Assembly (NCBI GenBank): GCA_035635555.1
Contig: DASQAT010000055.1
Location: forward strand, 1-64,000
Direction: 5' to 3'
From: Candidatus Dormiibacterota bacterium
Lineage (GTDB): Bacteria > Acidobacteriota > Polarisedimenticolia > Gp22-AA2
Length of the DNA stretch: 64,000 nucleotides
Shown: piece after piece, positions 1-11,254 of the stretch
Position numbering within the stretch: the stretch's first letter is position 1
Layout: every line of letters begins with the position of its first letter
Made by a program: the position numbers and the translations under genes
Notes under the pieces: generated by a model
The model's input: only the letters and a program-made list of their open reading frames with translations
Told to the model about the DNA's origin: nothing
The model's database searches: none

Positions 1-680
1 GGGGTCGAGCCATCGACAGAGCCGTCACTGACCGTCTCTCGACGATCATCGAGACGAGAATGCTGGAGATCCAGGGTCTCCGCGGGTCTCACGTCTCCAA
101 GCTGGAGCACGACAGCAGCCGATCGGTGCTCGCAGTCGTCCGGCACGGACCCGGCCGTTGCGAAGAGCAAGAGGGGCTCGTCCCCGGCCCGAGTCGTCCG
201 ACAAAGAGGCGGGCGCCTCCTATCCGATTGGTGAAGGATCAATGATTGCGGATGCTGATACCGCAAGGATAGCAGCAGATTCGCAGCGTCGGGGAAAACT
301 GATTCGCTTGACTAAGGATGTGAATCGAGAGTACTAGACAGGCAACTGTCCTTACTTTTGAGCTCCCCTTCTCCAGGGCACGGACCACACCCAGGTCTAG
401 GGACCCGCAGAGAGTCGCTGCGGGACCGACCGTAACGTAAGTTACGCCTGCTAGGCAGGCTGCGGGTGGACCGCGTCCAGCGAGAAGTGTGCTCCTAAGC
501 TCCTGGGATCCGCCGGTGAGATCCGGAAGACACTGGCGGGTTTCCCTGTCGCCCACAGCCCTGGAACATCCCGCGCCTATTTCCCGTTAGTTATCGACCT
601 CAAATCCTCTCGACTAACCCGAACTCGGTTGTCCTGCGGCAAGGAGTCTCCTGCCCACCTGGACCTCGAAAGGGGATCTC
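1..680. other. Upstream region of the RHS gene, no gene seen
   Basis: No convincing coding sequence is present: the short open frames lack ribosome binding sites and family resemblance. The region is less GC-rich than most of the window, consistent with accessory DNA carrying the RHS gene. The only clear structure is a pair of abutting inverted repeats at 431-460, described separately. The RHS ribosome binding site (AAAGGGG, about 669-675) lies at its right end. Confidence 0.5.
431..460. promoter_or_regulatory. Two adjacent inverted repeats upstream of the RHS gene
   Basis: Two perfect inverted repeats touch each other. The first is CGTAAC-GTAA-GTTACG (431-446) and the second is GCCTGC-TAG-GCAGGC (446-460). 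They lie about 220 bases before the RHS start codon. They could be operator half-sites or a small hairpin in the leader. No T-tract follows, so a terminator is unlikely. Function is not known. Confidence 0.35.
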
Positions 681-3600
681 ATGAATAAGCGAAGCGCACG
701 CGCCGCGGCGCGACTTGTCCCGATCATCTGGTGCCTGACCGTGCCCCTTGGCGCCCTCTGGGCGCAGAACGAAAACGAGAATGTCGGATTCCGCCCCAAC
801 CATGTCTTCGAGAGCGGCAATTTCGGAGAGGACGTCGACATACTGAATGGCGGGCTGAACATGTCGGTGTCCATCGGGCAGCAATTCCTGATCAACTCCC
901 GCCTGGGGCACGGGCTGAAGCTCTCCTACAGCTCGAAGGTCTGGGACACCACATATTACAAGACTGATTTCATCAGCACTGACCAGCGGATCGTGCCGAG
1001 TACGAAGAGCCCGTTCGGGATCGGCTTTAGCATGACGATGGGCCGGATTTATGAGGACTTCCAGTTCAACCAGAACTGCGGATCGACTCCGCACAACACC
1101 TGCTTCTCGAGGACGTGGACCTGGATCTCGCCGGACGGCGTGCACCACACGTTCTTCTTTGACAGCGACGACCACGTCAACCCGCCACAGACCCGCGAGG
1201 AGGACGGGGTATTCTTCGATCCCGCTGGTGTATTCCTATCCTTTACGGGGCGAATGACCACTGACCTCAGTTACGCGAAGGTCAGAGGCCCTGGGAATGA
1301 ATATTGCGTGGGAACCAAGGACGATGGCACAGCCGAGACCAACTGCATGCGAGTCGAATCCCCGGATGGCCTTGTCTATACTCTGGCGAAGAGGGTCGAT
1401 TGCATCCAGCCTTCCCTTGACGGCACCGGCCAGCCGACGTCAGCCTATCAGCAGATACGGACGGACAATCAGAACTTCTGCGGGTGGTACACGAAGTACA
1501 TTGAGGATCCGAGCCTGTACTCGCGTGTGACCAACAACGGAGTGACGTCTCCGTACCCAAACAATGTCAAGGTCGTCTACGACACGCGGCCCAATTTCCA
1601 GCATGCGATAGCGAGCATCACCGACAGCGCGACGCGGACCATCTCATTCCACAACTGCGAGTGGTGGTCGGGGGGGCACTGCAGCACCACCACCCAGGCG
1701 TGCAACGGCGACAGCCAGTGTCCGTCCCCACAGATATGCTACACAGGCGTCTGCTCGAATAATTCTACGCAGAACTGTAGCACGGACGCACAGTGTCCAG
1801 GCGGACAGTGCGCGCCGATCCAGACTACGACCATTGACGACATGTGCATGACGGGTTCGAAAGACCCCGCTACGTGGACTGCCTCCGATCGATCGGCGGT
1901 CGCGACCTATGCCGTCGACGTCCCGTCGTTGGCCAACTGTACAGATCGAGGTTGCTATGGCAGCACGACATTCACCCCGTCGGCGAAGGCGACGTTCGGA
2001 TTCATGTACGAGTACACGCGGATCCGTCGGGCCGATCTCGATCTCGAGGGGCCCACCCAGGTGTACACTCCGACGCCGATCTTGAAGCTCCTGCGTCTGG
2101 ACTACCCTGGCTATATAGGTCCGGGCCAAAGCAATCCGGATCTGTACAGCCTCTACTATGGCTATTACAACGACGCGCCGCCCCCCGGGCTCGCGTCTGG
2201 AGGCAACGGCGATTACGGTGAGGTGACCTGCCGCACGCTTCCGCTCCTGAGGAAGGCAGGATCCGATCCAGTCGGAATCACTGCCAACGCCTGCAGTCAG
2301 GTCAGCTCCTGGCCGCCGGACAAGCGAGGTGCCACGTTCAAGTATTCATACGGGTACTACGTCTACGTGGGCAAGTTCATGCAGGCCTCGAAGCACGGCG
2401 TCTCGGTCAGCATCACGGGATTGAGCCGGCAGATGGTCACGAAGGAGCTGCAATTGCCCTCGGGGGCCTCGTCGGGTCAGACGTGGCAGTATAAGCGCAA
2501 CACGACGGCATTCACGAACCCCACCCAGGTGACCGTCAGCGACCCGCTCGGAAACGACACGGTCTATTACTACCACGCCTCCCAATCGACCGATAATCCC
2601 AACGTCGGGCCGGATCCGAGCGACGGCTATGCTCCGGAGTGGAGCGACGGGTCCAATTTCGAGATCGATTACTACCGTGGCAACGCTGCGACCGGAAGAC
2701 TGCTCCAGTCGGAGCTCCAGGAACACGACTCAGACCTCGATCCGCAGACTCACGCTCATTCGAAGTCGAACGTTCGTGTCAAGCGCGCGACGAAGCGGTT
2801 CGTCGACGCCGGCGGCGCCGAATCAATCGTCTCCCGCGATCAGTGGGATGGATACGGCCACTGGCAGACCGAGGTAGAGTCGGGCTTCAACATCGACGTG
2901 CCGAGGCGCACGACGACCACCTATCAGAATGGGGCTCAATACGTGTATATCACGGGCCTTCCCCGCTCGAAGGAAGTGTCGGACGGCCAGCGCGTCCTGT
3001 CCCGAACCGAGAATGAGTACGACGCGTACGGAAGGCTGACGACGAGCATCGCGCGTGCGAACCTGCCGGCCAGCATTGGAACACCGGTTCCTGCAAATCT
3101 GAGCACCACCTCCACCCCGGGGGACGTGCTGACGCAGTTCACCTCAAGTACCGCGTCCGGGAACATCATCTCCAAGACCATGTCGACAGGGCGGTTCGAT
3201 GATCCGATTTACTACATCAAGTACACCTACGCTCCGTCAGCCGGAAACTGCACCACCGCCGGCGAATGCGGCGGCTACCTGGCGAGCAAGGCGTTCACCA
3301 CGAGCCTGTACAGCTTGCCCCTGTTCAAATCGATTGACAGGGACCGGGACGCGAACACCGGACTGATTCTGGCAACGCGGGACACGGCAGGGGTCCAGAC
3401 GAATTACACCTACGACGCCCTAGGACGCGTGACGCAGGTTCTGCCGGCAGGGGAAGAGCCGACGCAGATCGCCTACGAGTCACTCACCAGGACGGCGGTG
3501 ACGCAGGGAACACCGGGCACGTCGGATCTCGACCCCGCGGCCAATTTCGTCTTCACCCGGTACATCTATGACGGACTGGGGAGGCAGGTCGTGACGCAAA

Positions 3601-6600
3601 AACGGCCGGCCGACATTTCTCCTACGGATCCACGGTTCGCCTGCCAGAAGACCCAGTATGACGTGGCAGGGCACGTCGTGTACAAGACCGAGTGGACCTA
3701 TCAGACCCTGACCGCGTGTGACGCCCTGCCGGTTCCGGGCCAAAACCTTTGCACGGCCTCCGGAATCAACCGGACCACCGATCCTGGGACCGAGTTCGAT
3801 TACAGTGAACCGGGCACGGTGCCGCCGGGAGTCGGCACCTGCGATCCATTCGGGCGCGTGCGGCTAAACATCCCGGCGGACGGCGATCGCGCCACCAATA
3901 CGAACGTCACCCGAACGGACTATTACGGCACAAGCCAAGACGTCACCGAGAACTCGATTCACGACGCCGGCGGCACGGCGACGTACTCGGCCAAGACATC
4001 CTTCATCAGGGACGCCTTCGAGCGCCTCGTCACCGTGGATTCCCCGGCGGAGCGCCGCTGCACCTCGAACAACGTGGCGTGCACGACCAACGCAGACTGC
4101 GGCGGTGCCACCTGCGCGGTGACCGGCGGTGCCGACGCCTACTACGATTACGACCCACTTGACCGACTCGTTCAGGTGAAGCTCAGCAACAACCTGGTGC
4201 AGACCCAGATCCGTCGCATGGATTACGACGGTCTGGGGAATCCGATCTGGGCGGATAACCCGGAGAGTGGCACGACGGTCTATGAGGGATACGACGCTCT
4301 TGGGAACCTGCTACGTGAGCAACATCCCAATGGCAACGGAGCCAAATTCAGATACGATTTCGCCGGACGAGTCTCGGAGCAGGATTTCTGGTTCGCCGGT
4401 GGTGACGGTAGTGTGGTGTCGGGGATCGTGGGTTATGGCTACGACAACACGGGCGCGGGGAGTCCCTACGGACTTGGAAAGCTCTCATCCATCAGCCGAT
4501 ACAAGGGGGCCCCTAACCTTTATCAGTTCTTCCAGGAGAATCGCTATTACAATGGTATCGGCGGTCGTCTCTCGTCGACGACCCATTCGTTCACTGACTT
4601 TCTCAACTTCCCAATCGAGACGACGAGCTACACGTACGACACGCGCGGTGAGCTCACCTCGATTCAGTATCCGGTAGCGACACCACCGAATCGGAGTATT
4701 CTGAAGGTCAACTACGGCTACTCGAACGGGATGGTGGTGATGGCCACCGAAGACGGGCAGGGTACGGCCCTGGGCCGACTGAGCTACAACGCCGCGGGGG
4801 CGGTCGCGAGCGTCAATATGCCGAACGGCCGTACCGAGACCACATTCGACTCGAGAAACCGGCCCAAGACAATCAAGGGTGGCGCGTGGAACGGCACCAC
4901 TTGGTCACGGGACCCGGAGTATCAAAGCGGCGATTATAACTACGATGGGGTAGGAAACATCTTTCAAATCGGATCCAACTGGTATGGGTACGACGCCGTC
5001 AACAGGCTGATTACCGCCCACACAGAGTTCCAGGGGAGCATTTTCAACGAGACCTTCTTCTACGATCCGTTTGGGAACATGGATCAGCGGATCTTGGATC
5101 AACAGATCCCGCCACTGCCTGATGTTGTGGAGACCGAGGCCTTCACCTACAGCAACCCCCGCAGCAACCGCATCATGACGCGGCAGACGACCATCGGCTC
5201 GAGCACGCCGAGCGCTGTCAATTTCGTCTACGACGCCGCCGGCAACCTGCTCCAAGGAGGAAGGCGCTGGATACCGGATCCCACCCAGCCAGCGGTCGAT
5301 GACGTCAAGAAGTACCAGTACGATCCCATCAACCACCTGGTGCGCATCCAGCAGATCGGCAATACTTCGAATGGCGGCGGCCTGGCGGAAGTGGACAGCT
5401 TCGAGTACGACGCGTCCGGGAACAGGCTCTGGAAGATAGAGAAGGAAACAGGCATCAAGACGTACTACCTGCGCGATCCGTCGGGTCAAGTGCTTTCCGA
5501 GTTCAGAACGCCGGCCCTGGATGGCAGCGGTCCGGAATGGTCCAGCGACTATGTCTATCTGGCGGGCCGGCTCCTCGCGCTGAAGGAGAATCTGAAGCCG
5601 AGACCGCCGCTCAACCTCCGCGCGACCCTGGCGGGCCAGGGACCGGGCACGTGGCGCGTCACGCTGACCTGGGACGAGAACAGCGAGCCCGACAAGAGCT
5701 ACTACAAGGTATACCGCAAGGTGGACGGAACCGACGCGACCTTCATTGTGGTCGCTCCGCCCAACCCGCCGGCGACGGCTACCTACGCCGATCCGACCAA
5801 TTTCGTTGGCACAAAGACCGTACACTACAAGGTCAGTGCAGTGGATTCCAGCGGCTACGAGAGCAACCTCTCGCTGGAGCTGAAGGTCGTTACGGGGGAC
5901 ACGTCTGGACCACCGGCTCCCACACTCACCCTCGCCGAGTTCGGGGACGGTTACATCAAGTTCACCTGGACCGTTCCGACGGACGCCTCCGACATCGTGG
6001 GATACGAAGTGGATCGCCGTCTCTCGACAGCTAACAATGTGCCGTCATTGCCGATCACGGGACAACTCGTCAAGTCGTCGACCTTCACCGATTACAACCT
6101 GAACAACGGCCAGTACTATTACTACAGGGTCAGGGCCCAGGATGCAGCCGGGAACTGGGGGCCGATGAGCTGCCAGCCCGGAAGCATCTGTGACCTCGCG
6201 GCAAGTCCTTCGGACCACACCCCGCCCCCTCCTCCCAAGGGGTTGAAGGTGTCGTCGACTTGCGGCACGCTAGGCACGTCCGAGAAGATGAACCTGTCCT
6301 GGGAGGCGAACCCACCGTCTGGCAGCTACACGGTGATGTACGAAGTTTACAGGGACACCGCGCCCATCTATGACTATCGATTCCCTCCCCTGACCTCGAT
6401 CGCGGGCGTTTCGACAGCGTACTACCAGGACCCCACAGCTCTCACGCCGGGGACGACCTATTACTATGCGGTCAAAGCCTACTTTCTCAACAACGGCAGC
6501 CAGTTCATAAGCAAATCGCCCTTCTCGAAGTGTGTGGCGGGCAAGATACGCGATTCGAGCATCATCCCGAAGCTCCAGATCTTCGCCAGGCCGAAGGACG

Positions 6601-9600
6601 GCTCGGTCGACATCTCATGGCAGATCCCCGATCCGGCCAACCCCCCCCCGCCGTCGCAATACTTGATCTACAGGAAGCTGAACACGATCGACTCGTGCGT
6701 CAACTATGTGCAAATCCAGAGCGTGACGTCGGCGTCGGGAAGCTTCACTGACAGCGGAGTGCCCAACAACGTCGCCTACGACTACGCAATGACAGCGATA
6801 GTTGGCGGAGTCGAGTCGTCTTTCAGCAGGCCGACGCTGGCGATCCCGCTGGCCCGGCCCTTCGGCCAGTACCAGTGCCGCGTGCCCGATCCATGGGGGG
6901 TCCCTGCAGATTCAAACTCCGTGCAGTGGATGCCGCCAGCGTCCAGTTTCTACCAGCCGCTGCTGGCGTCAACGGCCGACGGAACTTCCTCTTATCTCAA
7001 GGGCTATCATCTCTATCACTACAAGCTCTGTGGTCGCATGTCCGGGCCCCCAGTGGATTATCAAGACGACAGCCCCACGCGGGAGATCGTAACGGACGTT
7101 GCCAGGACGATTGATCCCTACCTTATTTATAAGAGCCCGACCGGCTCAAACAGCGGGTACGTCTACCAGGATCCGCGTTACGCAATCAACAGTACCCAGA
7201 TCCTCTCCCCTCAATTCAACCGGTCCGACACAGATAATAGAGGCCGATTCCTGTACGGCGACTGCGCCGGCACTCCGAACTTCGAGCCGAATTGCGTCAT
7301 GCCCAAGGCCGTGTACAAGGTCTTTGCGGAGGGCACCTGGCTGACGGCGGAATCCGACTGGCCGGACTACTTCGACACGCTCAATACGGATCCATCCTTG
7401 CGCTGCAAGACATTCCTTCATGAACCGACTCCCAACTTCCCGCGCTGTGGAGACAACAGGCCGACCCTGGGTGATCCGAACTTTGTCCCGCCACCGAGCA
7501 AGGTAACCGCGGTCCCCGCAGGTCCTGGTTCCATCCGCCTCGACTGGGTCAAGCCTGCTGTTAGCACCGGGAGACCACCGATCGCGGGTTATTATCTCTA
7601 CGCCCGTCGCAACAATGACACCACGACGTTCAAACATCCGCTTCCTTTCGCCACCGTTGGGCCGAATGAGACGACGGTGACACTCTCCGGCCTGCGGCCG
7701 TCGTCGTATGAATTCAGCGTCTCCTCGTTCGACACGGCAGGGCATGTGTCCGGCCAGGACTACACGTGCCGCGAGAGCGGCAGCCAGTGCGAACCCTACG
7801 CCGGGTGCACGACCGGAGGAGTGGGTATTTGCGACAATACGAGCAAGCCCTGCGCGACCCAGGCGGATTGCTCCTACGGTGTTTGCACCGTCTCGCTCGC
7901 GTCCTGCGATTCAACCGGCACATGCCCGGCTGGAGTTTGCAGCAACAATCACGCGGTCGCTTGTACGCCAATTAGGTTCATCCGGGCTATTCGCGGAGCA
8001 AACAGTGGACAGAACTGGATTACCCCCGTATTCCCGACTCCTCCCGCGAAGGGCAATGCACTGATCGCGGTGATCGGCACGCGCGGCGCCAGCGACTCGC
8101 GAGTCTCGTCAGTGACCCAGCCTGGCGTATCCTGGAATTCAACTCGTGCGGTTCAGAAGACGAACCCGAACGGTGTGACCATCGAGATCTGGTACGCCTT
8201 GACCGTCAACGAAAACGCGGGAACACAGGTGACCATCAATCTGGCAGCGCAGCTCAATGCTAACGTGGTGATCGCGGAATATAGTGGCATCCTCAGCTCA
8301 AGTGCTCTCGACCAATTTTGGAGCAATTCCAACACCACAAAGAGCAACAACCCCAGCACTGGCCAAACCTCTACGACGTCCCAGGGGAATGAAATCTGGG
8401 TCGGAGGCATGGCCAACATCGACACCAGCACTTACAGCGGCCAGACGAATGGCTTCACGGAGCGTCTTGAAGCGCAGATTCAAACCAATCCCGACAGCAC
8501 CCTCAACAATACGGTTCTCGAAGATCTGATTCAGAGCACAACCGGCGGTGCGAGTGTCGGCGCCACCCTGAGTGCCAAGCAGTTCTGGGCCGGAGCAATT
8601 GCCACGTTCAAGACTGTCCCGCTCGAGTCCGCCCAGTGCGGTGCGGGAAACACGTGCATCCAGCAGACCTGTGACAAGGACGTGTGCGTCGGGGAAAGCT
8701 GCGAAGAGTCCATCGGTCGGTGGTGTACCGTGCACACAGACTTCTCGTGCACTCAATCCAGTCAGTGCCCGGGGTACTACCCTGGCCAGTGCAACATCTC
8801 CGGGACGACCTGCAACGCTGTCACGCCCTGTCCAACCGGCGAAGTGTGCGTCCCGGGTGAGTTGTGCCGTAACGTCATCGATTTGGCGACGGCCTCGCCT
8901 GGTGCGCAGACAGCGAGCCCCGCGCCCCCGACGTCACTCAAGACGGTGCTCTGGACACTCAACGACGCGGTCCTCTCACTCAAACGGCGCAACGGCGTGA
9001 AACTCGCCTGGGTTGGCGTAAGCGGTGCCACGGGGTACCGAGTGTACCGCAGCGCTACCCCCGAAGGACCGTTCTGCGCCCTCCTCGATTCTGGGGTCAA
9101 CCCGTCCCCGCCACTCCCTTCCGAGGCCCCGACCCGGTGCACCAGCGATATCCCCGCTGTTTGGAGCGTGGATTACGACGCCGCTTCGGTCAGTCTCAGC
9201 ACGACCGCCACGAACTACTGGGACCAGACGGTGATGAGCGACACGGTCTACTACTACAGGGTGACGACGGTGGCCGGCAGCAGCGAGACGCCCTTCTCTT
9301 CGGCCTATCAGGTCCGAGGCAGGGAGCTGCCGTATGACAAGACCACGCTACCCCCGCCACAAGGCTTCAGGGCATGGGCCTCCCAGACCGGAGGCCTCGT
9401 AGACAAAGAGAGCGTCATGCTGAAGTGGTGCGCCATCCCGACCCCGAGCGGCAACTCCCCCGACGTCCTGCCAACTGTCGATGAGTACAGGGTGTACCGC
9501 ACCAAGCTGGCCAACGGGGAGGGTGTACCCGGAACCTATCGTCTTCTGGCGCGCCTCTCACCTGCCTGCTTGACAGCGGGCCGCTGCGAGATCCGCCCCG

Positions 9601-11012
9601 CGACCGACCCGAACCCAAACGTCTGCGTCGACAGTAGCTATAATCCCAAATGGGACGCATCGGGCAACCCGAGCTGTCCAATCATCGCACCTACGACGCC
9701 CTGTGACGACACGAACGGGCCTCGCTGCGGCATCGCCGACCGGTCGTTCACGTGCTGGCCAAGGCTCACCGATCCCGTCGGCCAGCAGTATCCCTACAAT
9801 TACCGGTACTTCGTGACAGCCGTGGGCACCCTGCAGGGCGGCTACCCGCAGGCCGAATCGATGCCGTCGGCTGAGAACGCCGCCTGGCTGAACTACTGCT
9901 ATGTCGCGACCTGTCCCGCCACTCCGACGTCCTGCTCCGAGCGACGCGACCCCGATGGCAACGGTGAGTACCTGGTCTGCGGCGGCGAAGACGCTCTCCT
10001 GATGGACCCTGACGGCTCCGGCCGGGTTACAATGACCGATGCCATGACATGCGAAGGGCCGTCGGACGATTCGGGCCTTGACACAGCGATGGCCCCCCGG
10101 CGCGTCATCGGCCAGAGCAACCCTTACAACCCACCTGCTCGATGGATTTTCTACCACCTGGACCACCTTGGGAGCGCCCGCCTCGAGCTCGACGTCAACG
10201 GTGTCTTCGTGGCGCAGCACCACTACCTCCCCTTCGGAGAGGAACGTCCGCCCCAGGTTGACCCGTCCCTTAACACGCACAATTTCACTGGCCACGAGCG
10301 CGACAGGGAGAGTGGGCTGGATTACATGATGGCGAGGTACTACTCCTCCTCTCTCGGCAGGTTCATGGTGGTGGATCCAGGAGATGACACCGATCTCGGG
10401 GATCCTCAGAGCTGGAACAAGTATGCGTACGTCAGGGACAATCCGATCAATCGGTTTGACCCAAATGGTGAGGATGGCTGGGAAGTAGAACGGAAACTGA
10501 AATCAGAGGATGGACCGCCTGTGAGTAGTTCCAAGTTTCTAGCCCATGATTTCGTAGCGGTCACTGGCCCGCCGACTTCGGAGCACCCAAACGGTGTGGT
10601 AACCGACACCGCCAGTTGGAATAATGGGAAGACAAGGATAAGAGATACACATGACATGGGTGTGGCCCAAGAGGCGATCGACCAGGGCCTGGCGAGACAT
10701 GCAACAGGGCCTGAACTTGATGATCAACTCAGAATCGAAATTAATTCCACGACGAACCCAAAGCACCCCTCACACCATATATGGGGGCTTTTCAAGACGT
10801 GCAAAGGTGAAGCGCGCAGACTGCTGAAGGATGCGAAGAAGCATAGTCAACAAGAATCGTCACACGATCCTGAGCAATCAGAAAAGAAGCAGAGCAGGTT
10901 GTTCGACGGCCCCTTCTTCGGGGCAGGCGGACAGCCGAGTCACAGTAACGGGGGATATGTCGATGTCGATGGTACCCATAAGTCGGGCGCGTGCTCAGTC
11001 GAAGCCTTCTAA
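681..11012 (+). CDS. Giant secreted RHS/YD-repeat protein with FN3/Cys-rich insert and C-terminal polymorphic tip
   Basis: The 3443-residue protein starts with a clear signal peptide (cut after about residue 29, ...GALWAQ). Residues about 30-780 form a surface-protein-like N-terminal region with a Cys-rich stretch at about 340-378. RHS/YD repeats (YDALGRVTQV, YDGLGNPI, YDALGNLL) run to about 1625. From about 1630 to 3145 come several fibronectin-III-like modules and further Cys-rich clusters (about 2374-2430 and 2650-2730). The RHS core then resumes with DHLGSARLELD (about 3157), ARYYSSSLGRF and YVRDNPINRFDPNG (about 3250-3264). The last about 178 residues are unrelated and less GC-rich, as expected of a polymorphic toxin tip; I do not recognise that domain. 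In known RHS proteins the repeats form a cage around the tip. Start chosen for its ribosome binding site (AAAGGGG) and signal peptide. Toxicity is inferred from architecture only. Confidence 0.88.
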   Translation: MNKRSARAAARLVPIIWCLTVPLGALWAQNENENVGFRPNHVFESGNFGEDVDILNGGLNMSVSIGQQFLINSRLGHGLKLSYSSKVWDTTYYKTDFISTDQRIVPSTKSPFGIGFSMTMGRIYEDFQFNQNCGSTPHNTCFSRTWTWISPDGVHHTFFFDSDDHVNPPQTREEDGVFFDPAGVFLSFTGRMTTDLSYAKVRGPGNEYCVGTKDDGTAETNCMRVESPDGLVYTLAKRVDCIQPSLDGTGQPTSAYQQIRTDNQNFCGWYTKYIEDPSLYSRVTNNGVTSPYPNNVKVVYDTRPNFQHAIASITDSATRTISFHNCEWWSGGHCSTTTQACNGDSQCPSPQICYTGVCSNNSTQNCSTDAQCPGGQCAPIQTTTIDDMCMTGSKDPATWTASDRSAVATYAVDVPSLANCTDRGCYGSTTFTPSAKATFGFMYEYTRIRRADLDLEGPTQVYTPTPILKLLRLDYPGYIGPGQSNPDLYSLYYGYYNDAPPPGLASGGNGDYGEVTCRTLPLLRKAGSDPVGITANACSQVSSWPPDKRGATFKYSYGYYVYVGKFMQASKHGVSVSITGLSRQMVTKELQLPSGASSGQTWQYKRNTTAFTNPTQVTVSDPLGNDTVYYYHASQSTDNPNVGPDPSDGYAPEWSDGSNFEIDYYRGNAATGRLLQSELQEHDSDLDPQTHAHSKSNVRVKRATKRFVDAGGAESIVSRDQWDGYGHWQTEVESGFNIDVPRRTTTTYQNGAQYVYITGLPRSKEVSDGQRVLSRTENEYDAYGRLTTSIARANLPASIGTPVPANLSTTSTPGDVLTQFTSSTASGNIISKTMSTGRFDDPIYYIKYTYAPSAGNCTTAGECGGYLASKAFTTSLYSLPLFKSIDRDRDANTGLILATRDTAGVQTNYTYDALGRVTQVLPAGEEPTQIAYESLTRTAVTQGTPGTSDLDPAANFVFTRYIYDGLGRQVVTQKRPADISPTDPRFACQKTQYDVAGHVVYKTEWTYQTLTACDALPVPGQNLCTASGINRTTDPGTEFDYSEPGTVPPGVGTCDPFGRVRLNIPADGDRATNTNVTRTDYYGTSQDVTENSIHDAGGTATYSAKTSFIRDAFERLVTVDSPAERRCTSNNVACTTNADCGGATCAVTGGADAYYDYDPLDRLVQVKLSNNLVQTQIRRMDYDGLGNPIWADNPESGTTVYEGYDALGNLLREQHPNGNGAKFRYDFAGRVSEQDFWFAGGDGSVVSGIVGYGYDNTGAGSPYGLGKLSSISRYKGAPNLYQFFQENRYYNGIGGRLSSTTHSFTDFLNFPIETTSYTYDTRGELTSIQYPVATPPNRSILKVNYGYSNGMVVMATEDGQGTALGRLSYNAAGAVASVNMPNGRTETTFDSRNRPKTIKGGAWNGTTWSRDPEYQSGDYNYDGVGNIFQIGSNWYGYDAVNRLITAHTEFQGSIFNETFFYDPFGNMDQRILDQQIPPLPDVVETEAFTYSNPRSNRIMTRQTTIGSSTPSAVNFVYDAAGNLLQGGRRWIPDPTQPAVDDVKKYQYDPINHLVRIQQIGNTSNGGGLAEVDSFEYDASGNRLWKIEKETGIKTYYLRDPSGQVLSEFRTPALDGSGPEWSSDYVYLAGRLLALKENLKPRPPLNLRATLAGQGPGTWRVTLTWDENSEPDKSYYKVYRKVDGTDATFIVVAPPNPPATATYADPTNFVGTKTVHYKVSAVDSSGYESNLSLELKVVTGDTSGPPAPTLTLAEFGDGYIKFTWTVPTDASDIVGYEVDRRLSTANNVPSLPITGQLVKSSTFTDYNLNNGQYYYYRVRAQDAAGNWGPMSCQPGSICDLAASPSDHTPPPPPKGLKVSSTCGTLGTSEKMNLSWEANPPSGSYTVMYEVYRDTAPIYDYRFPPLTSIAGVSTAYYQDPTALTPGTTYYYAVKAYFLNNGSQFISKSPFSKCVAGKIRDSSIIPKLQIFARPKDGSVDISWQIPDPANPPPPSQYLIYRKLNTIDSCVNYVQIQSVTSASGSFTDSGVPNNVAYDYAMTAIVGGVESSFSRPTLAIPLARPFGQYQCRVPDPWGVPADSNSVQWMPPASSFYQPLLASTADGTSSYLKGYHLYHYKLCGRMSGPPVDYQDDSPTREIVTDVARTIDPYLIYKSPTGSNSGYVYQDPRYAINSTQILSPQFNRSDTDNRGRFLYGDCAGTPNFEPNCVMPKAVYKVFAEGTWLTAESDWPDYFDTLNTDPSLRCKTFLHEPTPNFPRCGDNRPTLGDPNFVPPPSKVTAVPAGPGSIRLDWVKPAVSTGRPPIAGYYLYARRNNDTTTFKHPLPFATVGPNETTVTLSGLRPSSYEFSVSSFDTAGHVSGQDYTCRESGSQCEPYAGCTTGGVGICDNTSKPCATQADCSYGVCTVSLASCDSTGTCPAGVCSNNHAVACTPIRFIRAIRGANSGQNWITPVFPTPPAKGNALIAVIGTRGASDSRVSSVTQPGVSWNSTRAVQKTNPNGVTIEIWYALTVNENAGTQVTINLAAQLNANVVIAEYSGILSSSALDQFWSNSNTTKSNNPSTGQTSTTSQGNEIWVGGMANIDTSTYSGQTNGFTERLEAQIQTNPDSTLNNTVLEDLIQSTTGGASVGATLSAKQFWAGAIATFKTVPLESAQCGAGNTCIQQTCDKDVCVGESCEESIGRWCTVHTDFSCTQSSQCPGYYPGQCNISGTTCNAVTPCPTGEVCVPGELCRNVIDLATASPGAQTASPAPPTSLKTVLWTLNDAVLSLKRRNGVKLAWVGVSGATGYRVYRSATPEGPFCALLDSGVNPSPPLPSEAPTRCTSDIPAVWSVDYDAASVSLSTTATNYWDQTVMSDTVYYYRVTTVAGSSETPFSSAYQVRGRELPYDKTTLPPPQGFRAWASQTGGLVDKESVMLKWCAIPTPSGNSPDVLPTVDEYRVYRTKLANGEGVPGTYRLLARLSPACLTAGRCEIRPATDPNPNVCVDSSYNPKWDASGNPSCPIIAPTTPCDDTNGPRCGIADRSFTCWPRLTDPVGQQYPYNYRYFVTAVGTLQGGYPQAESMPSAENAAWLNYCYVATCPATPTSCSERRDPDGNGEYLVCGGEDALLMDPDGSGRVTMTDAMTCEGPSDDSGLDTAMAPRRVIGQSNPYNPPARWIFYHLDHLGSARLELDVNGVFVAQHHYLPFGEERPPQVDPSLNTHNFTGHERDRESGLDYMMARYYSSSLGRFMVVDPGDDTDLGDPQSWNKYAYVRDNPINRFDPNGEDGWEVERKLKSEDGPPVSSSKFLAHDFVAVTGPPTSEHPNGVVTDTASWNNGKTRIRDTHDMGVAQEAIDQGLARHATGPELDDQLRIEINSTTNPKHPSHHIWGLFKTCKGEARRLLKDAKKHSQQESSHDPEQSEKKQSRLFDGPFFGAGGQPSHSNGGYVDVDGTHKSGACSVEAF

Positions 11013-11254
11013 CGTCCTAGCGAATGCGCTAAGGGTTGATCGCGTTGAACGGGGAAGGTTTGCACCGAGCACAGCAGCCGACAGAGTGGGAAAAGATAGG
11101 TTCGAAAAAAACGATTGATCGCGGCACGAAATTCGAGAGTCTCTCGAAATGGAACGTAGAGCAAGAGTTGATGCGGCAGAGTTAGAGGTATCGATCCGCT
11201 CGATCAAATACGTAGGGCAATAGCTAGTGGGATGCGAACTTCTTTTGCTAGGCT

